NCBI GenBank assembly: GCA_964404745.1
Contig: CAYOLG010000008.1
Location: forward strand, 74,375-138,374
Origin: Pelagisphaera sp964404745
GTDB taxonomy: Bacteria > Verrucomicrobiota > Verrucomicrobiia > Opitutales > Opitutaceae
Length of the DNA stretch: 64,000 bases
Direction: 5' to 3'
Shown here: piece after piece, positions 17,575 through 24,683 of the stretch
Layout of the letters: every line of letters begins with the position of its first letter
Position numbering within the stretch: position 1 is the stretch's first letter
Notes under the pieces: model-generated
Told to the model about the DNA's origin: nothing
Seen by the model: only the letters and a program-made list of their open reading frames with translations
The model's database searches: none
Made by a program: the position numbers and the translations under genes

Positions 17575-17750
17575 CGGGTTGAAAGAAAAATATAGTAGGT
17601 TTGGAAACTAAAGTCAGTGATCGTGTCGTAGAGAGTCTTATCGCTCCTTTTGGAGCCGCCGTATTAGACGGCTACGGCCAATCTGGCAGGTGTTCCGGAG
17701 TCCTGAGCGGGGCTCCGAAGAAGCCCTCGTGAATCAGCGAGGGCTTTTTC
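17575..17750 (+). ncRNA. Candidate structured RNA or leader
   Basis: Before the terminator at 17722 there are further potential stems: GCTCC/GGAGC near 17652, GCCGT/ACGGC near 17667, and CGGAG/CTCCG near 17696. No known riboswitch or 6S/SRP signature is recognised. The call rests on clustered hairpins plus an intrinsic terminator that no protein gene explains. It may be a stand-alone small RNA or a 5' leader of the S4-domain gene. Confidence 0.35.
17722..17750 (+). terminator. Strong intrinsic terminator with no plus-strand gene before it
   Basis: Perfect 8-bp arms AGCCCTCG (17722-17729) and CGAGGGCT (17738-17745) are followed by TTTTT. It points along the plus strand, yet the upstream gene (rodA) is on the minus strand. 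So it must end a short RNA transcribed from about 17575-17720, or act as an attenuator in the leader of the S4 gene that starts at 17809. Confidence 0.75.
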
Positions 17751-17808
17751 CTGCCCGCCGGGATTGCTAGTTGATCCTGGATGCCTTTTTCCTAGTATTT
17801 TGAATCGA

Positions 17809-18201
17809 ATGATGAAAGAGGGATTGGCAAAAGCCCGGCTCGATCGGTGGCTGTGGGCGGTCCGGCTTTTTAAGACGAGGTCCTTGGCAACGGAAGCTTG
17901 CCGTGGCGGGAAGATTCGGATTCGCGAAGATAAAGTAAAGCCTTCTTATTCCATCAAGGTGGGGGAAACCGTGAGCATTCAGTTGGGGCCAACAACGAAA
18001 ACGGTTCGGGTATTAGGCCTGATTGAAAAGCGGCTTGGATCCAAACTTGTTCCGGGCTATATGGAAGATCTCACTCCGCCCGAGGAGTATGAGCTTTTGA
18101 AGATGACGGCCGCCCAAAAGGTCCTCCGTAGGGACAGGGGAACGGGCCGGCCAACGAAACGCGACCGTAGGGAAATCGAACGCCTGTTCGGAAATGATTA
18201 A
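17809..18201 (+). CDS. S4-domain RNA-binding protein (Hsp15/HslR-like)
   Basis: 130 residues from the ATG at 17809 (a second ATG follows at 17812). The S4 fold starts at once: RLDRWLWAVRLFKTRSLATE, then GGKIRIREDKVKPSYSIKVG. This is the Hsp15 pattern. The basic C-terminus (RRDRGTGRPTKRDRREIERL) also matches Hsp15-type proteins, which in E. coli bind stalled 50S subunits with nascent chains. The protein acts in the cytoplasm. The leader contains a strong terminator (17722-17750), so expression could depend on readthrough or on an internal promoter. Confidence 0.85.
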   Translation: MMKEGLAKARLDRWLWAVRLFKTRSLATEACRGGKIRIREDKVKPSYSIKVGETVSIQLGPTTKTVRVLGLIEKRLGSKLVPGYMEDLTPPEEYELLKMTAAQKVLRRDRGTGRPTKRDRREIERLFGND

Positions 18202-18261
18202 TCAGAAATGCCATAAGGTTCTGTACAGTGGCGTTCGTAGAATAGGGATCAGAGCAAGGCT

Positions 18262-18393
18262 TTGAATGCCCTGGCGAAAGTCGTCGTGCCAGATGCGCTG
18301 GTAGCGGCAAAGGCGGGGGAATTAATCGTCATTGGTCGCTCAGCAGGTTTTTCGGGATCTCACTTCAGGATTCCAGTTGTTGGGGTCGAATAA
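18262..18393 (+). CDS. Possible short ORF (43 residues)
   Basis: A TTG-started frame encodes an Ala/Val-rich peptide (KVVVPDALVAAKAGELIVIG) ending VVGVE. The composition looks protein-like and the frame runs to a stop 42 bases before the small membrane ORF. No ATG, ribosome binding site or family supports it, so it could equally be a gene remnant. Confidence 0.2.
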   Translation: MNALAKVVVPDALVAAKAGELIVIGRSAGFSGSHFRIPVVGVE

Positions 18394-18435
18394 AAGGATG
18401 GCCTCGCCGCCCAAAGCTGTTTGCATCGGGGGTCA

Positions 18436-18615
18436 ATGAGCGGCCCTCCTCCATTAGGGAAAGTCATCGTCTTCCCGCTAATTGTCGCGACCTTGCTAGC
18501 GGTCGCGATTGTCGTGTTTGCTCCGCAGCTTGGGATTTTCGCCTGGGGATCCGCCTGGATAGGAACCTTTGCGGTACTGATGGTCTGGAATTTCTTGAAC
18601 CATGTCCGAAAGTAG
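18436..18615 (+). CDS. Small membrane protein overlapping ilvA
   Basis: 59 residues from the ATG at 18436, which has GGGGG a few bases upstream. Two hydrophobic segments (about 10-30 and 34-52) end in NFLNHVRK, the look of a small inner-membrane protein. Its 3' end overlaps the ilvA start (18602) by 14 bases, so the two are probably co-transcribed and coupled. No family is recognised. Confidence 0.5.
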   Translation: MSGPPPLGKVIVFPLIVATLLAVAIVVFAPQLGIFAWGSAWIGTFAVLMVWNFLNHVRK

Positions 18616-20164
18616 CGACGTAGCCCAAGGTCCGAGGGAGGTAGCGGAGGGATCGTATCCAACCGTCGACGACCTTTTCCAAGCGATTCTGGAAGCGCGC
18701 CAGTGGGTATACAAGATTGCTCGACCGACCCCGTTTCATCGCCTGAGCGAAAACGAGAATGTGTTCATCAAGCGAGAGGATCTGTCGCCAATCCACGCCT
18801 ACAAATGGCGTGGAGCCTATAATCGCATGCGATTGCTCAGCGCTGAGGAGAGGGTGCAGGGCGTTGTTTGCGCCTCAGCTGGAAATCATGCTCAAGGGGT
18901 CGCTTTGGCGACCCAATCGCTAGAAACGCACGCGGAAGTTTTCATGCCGCGATCCACGCCGCTAATGAAGCAGGAAGCGGTCAAATCAATTGGCGGCGAT
19001 GCGGTACACGTGAGATTGGAGGGCGACTCCTATGACGATGCTTCCCGCGCCGCCCGGGCGTACAGCGAGCAAGAGCACAAGACGTTCATTCATCCCTATG
19101 ACGATTTGGCGGTGATGGCGGGCCAGGGGACGTTGGCTGACGAAATCGTCATGTCGGGAGAGGGTGTACTCGATATTGCCTATTTGCAGATTGGTGGTGG
19201 CGGTATGGCGGCTGGCGTGGCCTGCTGGCTTAAGCGATACTACCCGAATATCGAGATTGTCGGAGTGGAAGGAGTAGACCAGGCATCCATGGCGGCCGCC
19301 ATGAAAGCAGGTAGACCGGTTGAGCTCGCGTATGTAGATGTGTTTTGCGATGGAACTGCGGTTAAGAAGGCGGGCGAGCTGACCAGCCATTTTTGCCGCC
19401 AGCTGATTGATCGGTATCTGACGGTCACCAACGATGAAGTTTGCGCGGCCATGCAACTGCTTTGGGACACGCATCGTCAAATCCCAGAACCAGCGGGGGC
19501 CATGGGTTTAGCAGGCTGGCTTCTAGAGAAAGGCAAGCTGGCTGGAAAGCGGGCTTTGGCGATCGTGTGCGGCTCGAATATGGATTTCGGCCAACTTTCC
19601 TACATCGTTCGGCATGCGGGAATCGGATCAGCCCATCGAAGGTATTATCGTTTTTTTATCCCCGAGCGGAAAGGGGCGTTGCTGGAACTGCTGGAGACGT
19701 TCCCGGATTCGGTAAATATCATAGAGTTTCAACATGGCATGTCCAAACGGAAAGAAGCGGCTCCGATCATCGGGATAGACGCCATGCCAGAAGCGCTCTC
19801 GGCCCTTGAAGAACAACTACGGAAATTGGGCGTTCGTTTCGAGGACGCTACTGGAGACGAAGATGTCGAGTTCCGTATCATTCGCTATGACGCCGAGCTC
19901 ATTCGGTACCCTTGCTTTATCAAAATAGAGTTTCCAGAGAGAGCGGGAGCCTTGCGCGATTTTCTGACTAGCCATTGTCAGCGGGCAAGTATCGTGTATT
20001 TTAATTATAGTTACACGGGGGAACGCGTAGGGCGGGCTCTTATCGGATTCGATTTCGATTCGGAAGACGGCCAGGAAGCATTCCGCAAAGGCATTTTCGA
20101 ACGGCCCGCGGTTCTGCGCGATGTTAGGGAGATATCCGCGGCCGCTTTGGAGCGAATAGTTTAG
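18602..20164 (+). CDS. ilvA: Threonine ammonia-lyase (threonine dehydratase), biosynthetic
   Basis: 520 residues. The PLP lysine is K68 in HAYKWRGAYNRM, and the phosphate-binding loop is QIGGGGMAAGVACWL. The C-terminal ~170 residues hold two ACT-like regulatory domains (starts RRYYRFFIPERKGALLELL and PCFIKIEFPERAGALRDFL). That identifies the biosynthetic, isoleucine-inhibited enzyme rather than the short catabolic one. It deaminates threonine to 2-oxobutyrate, the first step of isoleucine synthesis, in the cytoplasm. It overlaps a small membrane ORF upstream. A DNA methyltransferase gene begins only 8 bp after its stop. Confidence 0.95.
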   Translation: MSESSDVAQGPREVAEGSYPTVDDLFQAILEARQWVYKIARPTPFHRLSENENVFIKREDLSPIHAYKWRGAYNRMRLLSAEERVQGVVCASAGNHAQGVALATQSLETHAEVFMPRSTPLMKQEAVKSIGGDAVHVRLEGDSYDDASRAARAYSEQEHKTFIHPYDDLAVMAGQGTLADEIVMSGEGVLDIAYLQIGGGGMAAGVACWLKRYYPNIEIVGVEGVDQASMAAAMKAGRPVELAYVDVFCDGTAVKKAGELTSHFCRQLIDRYLTVTNDEVCAAMQLLWDTHRQIPEPAGAMGLAGWLLEKGKLAGKRALAIVCGSNMDFGQLSYIVRHAGIGSAHRRYYRFFIPERKGALLELLETFPDSVNIIEFQHGMSKRKEAAPIIGIDAMPEALSALEEQLRKLGVRFEDATGDEDVEFRIIRYDAELIRYPCFIKIEFPERAGALRDFLTSHCQRASIVYFNYSYTGERVGRALIGFDFDSEDGQEAFRKGIFERPAVLRDVREISAAALERIV

Positions 20165-20172
20165 CCAGTCCT

Positions 20173-21189
20173 ATGTTCACTTTTATAGATTTGTTTGCAG
20201 GAATTGGAGGATTCAGGATAGGATTGGAGCGCTTGGGCGGCCAATGCGTTTTCAGTTCTGAGATCGACAGACATGCGGCGGCGACCTACGAAAGGAACTT
20301 TGGAGAGAAACCGGCTGGCGATATCACTCGGATCAATCCGGAGGATGTCCCACGACATGACGTCCTATGTGGCGGCTTTCCTTGCCAGCCCTTTTCGGTA
20401 AGCGGCAAGCAACGAGGATTCGAGGATGCCAGAGGAACGCTATTTTTTCAAGTGATGCGTCTCGTTGCTGCCAAACGCCCGAGAGCCGTGTTTCTGGAAA
20501 ATGTCGCCAATTATGCGCGTCACCAAAATGGCGATACGCTTAAACGAACGCTGTCGATGCTGGAAGGCGAAGGTTATCGAGTTTCCCATGCCATCTTGAA
20601 TGCTTCCGATTTCGGAGTGCCTCAGGCCAGGAAGCGGCTATACATCGTGGGTGTGAGAAGCGATACGGAATCTCAGGTTTTCAAATTTCCCAAGTCTTCG
20701 AGCATCGGTAGGAAAGTCGCCGTCAAGGACATCCTTGTATCGAATGACGAGGCTAGGGAGCAGGTCATCGACAGAAGCGACATTCGAATATCTGGAAAAG
20801 AGGCAAAGCCGGGAGAGGGAAGGCCTGCCCAGATCGGAACCATTAACAAGGGTGGTCAGGGCGAACGCATTTATTCAGTAGAGGGTCACGGCATAACGCT
20901 TTCCGCTCATGGTGGTGGGGCCGCGGCCAAAACGGGCGCCTATTTGATCGATGGGGTCGTTCGTCGGTTGCACCCTGTCGAATGCCGGCGTATGATGGGA
21001 TTTCCGGAATGGTTCTCCATCGATCCTCGTCGAGGCCAGGCCTACAAGCAATTCGGCAACGCGGTTGTGGTTCCGGTGATTGAAGCCATTGGCAAAAGTA
21101 TGCTAGAGTCCGCGGACCTCGCGTGGAAACAAGCAGAGTGGCGATTCGATGAATTGAGCGAACCAAAAAGAATGGAAACCGCGTCATAA
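20173..21189 (+). CDS. DNA (cytosine-5) methyltransferase, solitary
   Basis: 338 residues with all main m5C-methyltransferase motifs in order: I FIDLFAGIGGFRIGLERL, IV GGFPCQPFSVSG with catalytic C71, VI ENVANY, VIII QARKRLYIVG and X YKQFGNAVVVPV. The target-recognition part (about 215-275) includes GGGAAAKTGAYLI. It methylates cytosine C5 in DNA. No restriction endonuclease or Vsr-type gene is adjacent. Its start, 8 bp behind ilvA, suggests it is read from the same transcript. It may be an orphan epigenetic methylase or the remnant of a restriction-modification pair. The recognition site cannot be told from sequence. Confidence 0.93.
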   Translation: MFTFIDLFAGIGGFRIGLERLGGQCVFSSEIDRHAAATYERNFGEKPAGDITRINPEDVPRHDVLCGGFPCQPFSVSGKQRGFEDARGTLFFQVMRLVAAKRPRAVFLENVANYARHQNGDTLKRTLSMLEGEGYRVSHAILNASDFGVPQARKRLYIVGVRSDTESQVFKFPKSSSIGRKVAVKDILVSNDEAREQVIDRSDIRISGKEAKPGEGRPAQIGTINKGGQGERIYSVEGHGITLSAHGGGAAAKTGAYLIDGVVRRLHPVECRRMMGFPEWFSIDPRRGQAYKQFGNAVVVPVIEAIGKSMLESADLAWKQAEWRFDELSEPKRMETAS

Positions 21190-21250
21190 AATGTTTGCGA
21201 GCTTGCTTGCGTGTTAGACCTGGGCTTGCTTAGTCGATGATCTATCCAAG

Positions 21251-21859
21251 ATGAAGAAGGCGAAGGAAAAGCGTTCGGTCGACATGCAAATTATGCGAGA
21301 CTGGGTAGACCCAGGATCTCGAGTTCTCGATTTAGGGTGCGGTCGAGGCGTTTTGCTGGAGTATTTGAAACAAACGCGTAAAGTCGAAAGCGTTGGAGTG
21401 GACCTGAACTTCGATAAGATACATGCCTGTGTGAAACGGGGCATCTCGGCCTACCTTGGGGATATGATGGATTTCATGAAGGCGTTTCCAGACAAGCATT
21501 TCGATCGCGTTATCTGCTCGCGAACCCTTCAGGAACTGGACAGCCCTTCGCTCGTCGTCAAAGAGGCCTTGAGAGTATCTAAGTTCCTTACAGTCGGCTT
21601 CGTCAACTTCGCATACTGGAAGAACCGTTTGAGCATGCTCTTCACGGGACATCGCTTGGAAAACGAAGTGTATCCGACATCTTGGGAAGAATCGAGGCCG
21701 GGAAATCCGTTGTCAGTTCGTCAATTTGAAAAGTACTGCGCAGATAGCGGTATCGAGATAGCCAGAAAAGTCTACCTTCGGGGCGACTGGAAACGGGAAA
21801 CAACTAAGCTTCCGAATTGGTTGTGCGGATACGCCATTTACGATTTGAAAGCGAAGTAG
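21251..21859 (+). CDS. metW: Methionine biosynthesis protein MetW
   Basis: 202 residues of class I methyltransferase-like fold: VLDLGCGRGVLLEYL (motif I), then VGVDLNFDKI, the DMMDFMKAFPDKHFDRVICS block and the EVYPTSWEESRPGN segment. MetW partners with MetX so that homoserine O-acetyltransferase is active in several proteobacteria and other groups. Here metX lies on the opposite strand, convergent, 422 bp away, with a spurious scaffold gap between. It is separated from the DNA methyltransferase by 61 bp on the same strand. The MetW-MetX proximity supports both names. Confidence 0.85.
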   Translation: MKKAKEKRSVDMQIMRDWVDPGSRVLDLGCGRGVLLEYLKQTRKVESVGVDLNFDKIHACVKRGISAYLGDMMDFMKAFPDKHFDRVICSRTLQELDSPSLVVKEALRVSKFLTVGFVNFAYWKNRLSMLFTGHRLENEVYPTSWEESRPGNPLSVRQFEKYCADSGIEIARKVYLRGDWKRETTKLPNWLCGYAIYDLKAK

Positions 21860-21863
21860 GGCT

Positions 21864-22073
21864 CAAGCAAGAAGTGGAACACTAGCTACGGCAGCTTGAG
21901 GACAAGCAGCCTGGCCTTNNNNNNNNNNNNNNNNNNNNNNNNNNNNNNNNNNNNNNNNNNNNNNNNNNNNNNNNNNNNNNNNNNNNNNNNNNNNNNNNNN
22001 NNNNNNNNNNNNNNNNNNCAAGCAAGAAGTGGAACACTAGCTACGGCAGCTTGAGGACAAGCAGCCTGGCCTT
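21864..22073. other. Artificial scaffold gap with duplicated 55-bp flanks
   Basis: Bases 21864-21918 (before 100 N at 21919-22018) are identical to 22019-22073 after the N run. The two contigs overlap by exactly 55 bases, typical of a de Bruijn graph k-mer, so nothing is missing. Deleting 155 bases joins them. The non-coding stretch 21860-22281 otherwise holds an inverted repeat at 22208-22263 and no gene that I can see. Confidence 0.9.
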
Positions 22074-22190
22074 TTTTATGGTTCAATATTGTGGGCTCTC
22101 GAAGGTCGCCCGCTACCTTGATTTCGGACACCGGTGTCGCCTGGCATTGGCAGCCTCGCGCTGCTTGTATCTGAGAGATCTCTATTTGAT

Positions 22191-22263
22191 CATTCTTTTT
22201 GGCGGATGGTTTTATCCCGCGATAACTAACAATTAAGACCTATCGGAATCGCGGGATAAAACC
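22191..22263. repeat. Inverted repeat between metW and metX
   Basis: Perfect 16-bp arms: GGTTTTATCCCGCGAT (22208-22223) and its complement at 22248-22263, with a 24-base loop. The preceding 19 bases (22191-22209) match 13044-13062 exactly. It lies between the convergent metW and metX genes and may terminate both. It looks like one member of a dispersed intergenic family. Confidence 0.65.
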
Positions 22264-22281
22264 GCTCCTACACCATTGGAA

Positions 22282-23424
22282 CTAGAAGGCCAGAAAGTCT
22301 CGAACGAGATTAAACAGCTCATCGGATTCCACCAGGAAGGAGTCGTGACCCAGGTCTAGATCTAGTTGCGTATAGGTAGCTTGAACGCCTTGTTTCAACA
22401 TAGCTAATACTATCTCCCGATTCTGCTCAGGAGGGAATAGCCAATCGGAAGTGAAGCCGACCGACAGGGCCTTGCATTTCAAATTTTGGAAAGCCTTGTC
22501 CAAGCTTCCATAAGAGTGGGCCAGATCGAAGTACCCTAATGCTCGAGTGAAATACAGGTAGGTGTTGGCGTCGAAGCGATTGATGAAGCTCTCCCCTTGG
22601 TAGCGCAGATAGCTTTCCACCTCGAATTGGATGTCGAATGAGTAGCGATTGCCTTCCCCCTGCGGGCGGCGCCGGCCGAATTTCCGCTCCATGCCGCGAT
22701 CGGATAGGTAGGTAATGTGGGCCATCATGCGGGCGATGGCCAAACCGACGTCGGGCCCTTCTCCCTCGGAGTAGTTCCCTTGCAGCCATTTAGGATCCTG
22801 CATAATGGCTTGCCGCCCGACTTCATCGAAGGCTATCGCTTGGGCGTTTTGCCGCCATGTCGTAGCCATAGGAATGATACGCTTGACGAAATCAGGGTAT
22901 TCAATTGCCCATTGCATTACCTGCATGCCGCCCATGGAGCCTCCGATCACGGCATAGAGCTCTCTGATGCCCAAGCTATCCAGCAGAATCTTTTGCGAGC
23001 GAACCATATCGCGAATCGTGACAAAGGGGAAGGTCAAGTTGTAGGGCTTGCCGCTATTCGGATCAATGGACATGGGCCCCGTCGATCCTTGGCAGCCGCC
23101 AATGCAGTTAGCGCAGAGCACGAAAAAGCGATTGGTATCGATGGGCTTGCCCGGACCGATCATGCTATTCCACCAGCCCGGCTTGCGGTCGTGCAGCGAA
23201 TGGACGCCGGCGCAATGGTGATCTCCAGTAAGGGCGTGGGCCACGAGAATGGCGTTATTCTTTTGGGCGTTCAGTTCACCGTAAGCCTCATAGCGTAGTG
23301 AAAATTCGGGGATCGATTGGCCGCTCTCGAACTCGAACGCTTCAGAGTGATGGAAGTCCTTGGGTGAAACTAATCCGATTTCTCCGTCGGTAACCTGAAT
23401 AAAATCTTCCTCTGCGTGGTTCAT
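22282..23424 (-). CDS. metX: Homoserine O-acetyltransferase
   Basis: 380 residues from the ATG at 23424 (a TTG eight codons upstream is possible). It is an alpha/beta-hydrolase with the MetX signatures: LVAHALTGDHHCAG, NCIGGCQGSTGP and the nucleophile elbow GGSMGGMQ. The catalytic Asp is in TSDWLFPP and the His in LGHDSFL. It acetylates homoserine with acetyl-CoA in methionine synthesis. Some members use succinyl-CoA, which sequence alone does not settle. The nearby convergent metW supports the methionine role. The leader (23425-23560) has hairpin potential but no recognised SAM riboswitch. Confidence 0.93.
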   Translation of the reverse strand: MNHAEEDFIQVTDGEIGLVSPKDFHHSEAFEFESGQSIPEFSLRYEAYGELNAQKNNAILVAHALTGDHHCAGVHSLHDRKPGWWNSMIGPGKPIDTNRFFVLCANCIGGCQGSTGPMSIDPNSGKPYNLTFPFVTIRDMVRSQKILLDSLGIRELYAVIGGSMGGMQVMQWAIEYPDFVKRIIPMATTWRQNAQAIAFDEVGRQAIMQDPKWLQGNYSEGEGPDVGLAIARMMAHITYLSDRGMERKFGRRRPQGEGNRYSFDIQFEVESYLRYQGESFINRFDANTYLYFTRALGYFDLAHSYGSLDKAFQNLKCKALSVGFTSDWLFPPEQNREIVLAMLKQGVQATYTQLDLDLGHDSFLVESDELFNLVRDFLAF

Positions 23425-23875
23425 TGAGAATCGGGTTTTAAGCAACAAGGGCAGGGCTGAAGAGTCATCCTATCGAGAGCCCCGCGTCAAGCGGGACAAT
23501 CCGATATGACAAAGTATCGGTTCAGAGATTGTCTGCCAAGTCGGTTTTACAGGTTTCAATTTAATTAAACGAGAGCGGGTTTCGGTCCCGTTGCCCAGGA
23601 GCAAGTTCCGAGGCATTCCTTTAGGTAGGGAGGACCGTCTCGGTCCTCCCTACCTAAAAGCCGAAGCAACAGCCTGCCCTCCCGCTCAGCGCATATACGT
23701 CAACTTAGCCCAAAGAGCAGAGGTTCCTGTTTCATTGGCGGATTGTAGGAACTGATTTGTGCCGCGATCTCTAAAGGGTTAACCATGAAAGTATTGCGGG
23801 TTAAACCCGCTCCCGCGCTTAGCTTTCTATGAGACCGACACGGATGGGCGCATTGCGGTTTATCAGCCCGGCTAA
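23425..23875. repeat. Intergenic region with palindromic repeats (metX-yebC)
   Basis: No gene is seen in these 451 bases. They hold a perfect 18-bp inverted repeat with a 3-base loop (arms 23620-23637 and 23641-23658, TTTAGGTAGGGAGGACCG). A small palindrome GCGGGTTTAACCCGC-like lies near 23799, and minus-strand stems precede metX (CCGATA/TATCGG near 23500-23520, CCCGC/GCGGG near 23480-23495). A related CCTCCCTACCT block recurs at 38037. These look like REP-type intergenic elements. Confidence 0.6.
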
Positions 23876-24622
23876 CTATTCCTCGTCCAGAAACTTGACG
23901 GGAATATCGGCGTTGTGGAAGACGTTCTGGACATCATCCAAATCATCCAGGGCGTCGATTAGGCGCATAACTTGTTTGGCGTCCTCCTGGTTGGCAATCG
24001 GAGTCAAGCTCTCGGGGAGGTAGGCAAGCTCAGCGTTGTCAGGTTCGATATCGGCCTGGGCGAGGGCTTGGCTAACGTTGTCGAACTCGGCCAACGGCGC
24101 GAGTACCTCGAAATACTCTTCCTCAATTTTCAGGTCTTCAGCGCCGGCATCGAGGGCGACCTCCATCAAGGTCTCCTCGTCGGTTTTCTCTTTGGAAATG
24201 ATAAATTGCCCATTTCTTTGAAACATGAAGGCCACGGAGCCTGCCCCGCCGAGGTTGCCGCCGTTCTTGGAGAAAGTTGAGCGGACTTCGGATGCGGCTC
24301 GGTTTTTGTTGTCGGTCGTGACCTCGACGACGACCGCGATCCCGTGTGGGGCGTAGCCCTCGTACACGAATTCCTCGTAGACGACTCCCGGAAGCTCGCC
24401 GGTGCCCTTTTTAATGGCCCGCTCTATATTTTCGGCAGGCATGTTTTCCGCTCGGGCTTTGAGCAGCGCTGTCCGCAATTTCGGATTCATGTCGGGGTCC
24501 CCGCCCCCAGCTTTGGCAGCGAGGGAGATATCTTTCGATAGGCGACTAAAAATCTTGCCGCGCTTGGCGTCAGCCGCGCCTTTCTTGCGCTTGATAGTCG
24601 ACCATTTGCTGTGTCCGGACAT
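23876..24622 (-). CDS. yebC: YebC/PmpR-family protein
   Basis: 248 residues. The start MSGHSKWSTIKRKKGAADAK is the classic YebC/PmpR N-terminus, followed by KLRTALLKARAENMPAENIE and YEGYAPHGIAVVVEV. The length is normal. YebC-type proteins were described as DNA-binding regulators and more recently as factors that help ribosomes through proline-rich stretches. Which applies here is not known. It follows yidC on the same strand with 61 bp between and may be in the same operon as rpmH-rnpA-yidC. Confidence 0.92.
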   Translation of the reverse strand: MSGHSKWSTIKRKKGAADAKRGKIFSRLSKDISLAAKAGGGDPDMNPKLRTALLKARAENMPAENIERAIKKGTGELPGVVYEEFVYEGYAPHGIAVVVEVTTDNKNRAASEVRSTFSKNGGNLGGAGSVAFMFQRNGQFIISKEKTDEETLMEVALDAGAEDLKIEEEYFEVLAPLAEFDNVSQALAQADIEPDNAELAYLPESLTPIANQEDAKQVMRLIDALDDLDDVQNVFHNADIPVKFLDEE

Positions 24623-24683
24623 GGGCTAAGTTAGGAATTAGGATTGAAGAATGAAGAAATGTTTGGGGCGACGATTCCCCGGA

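Noticed and set aside
23449..23560. SAM or SAH riboswitch upstream of metX
   Set aside because: Hairpins exist on the minus strand but none of the consensus cores that I know is present.
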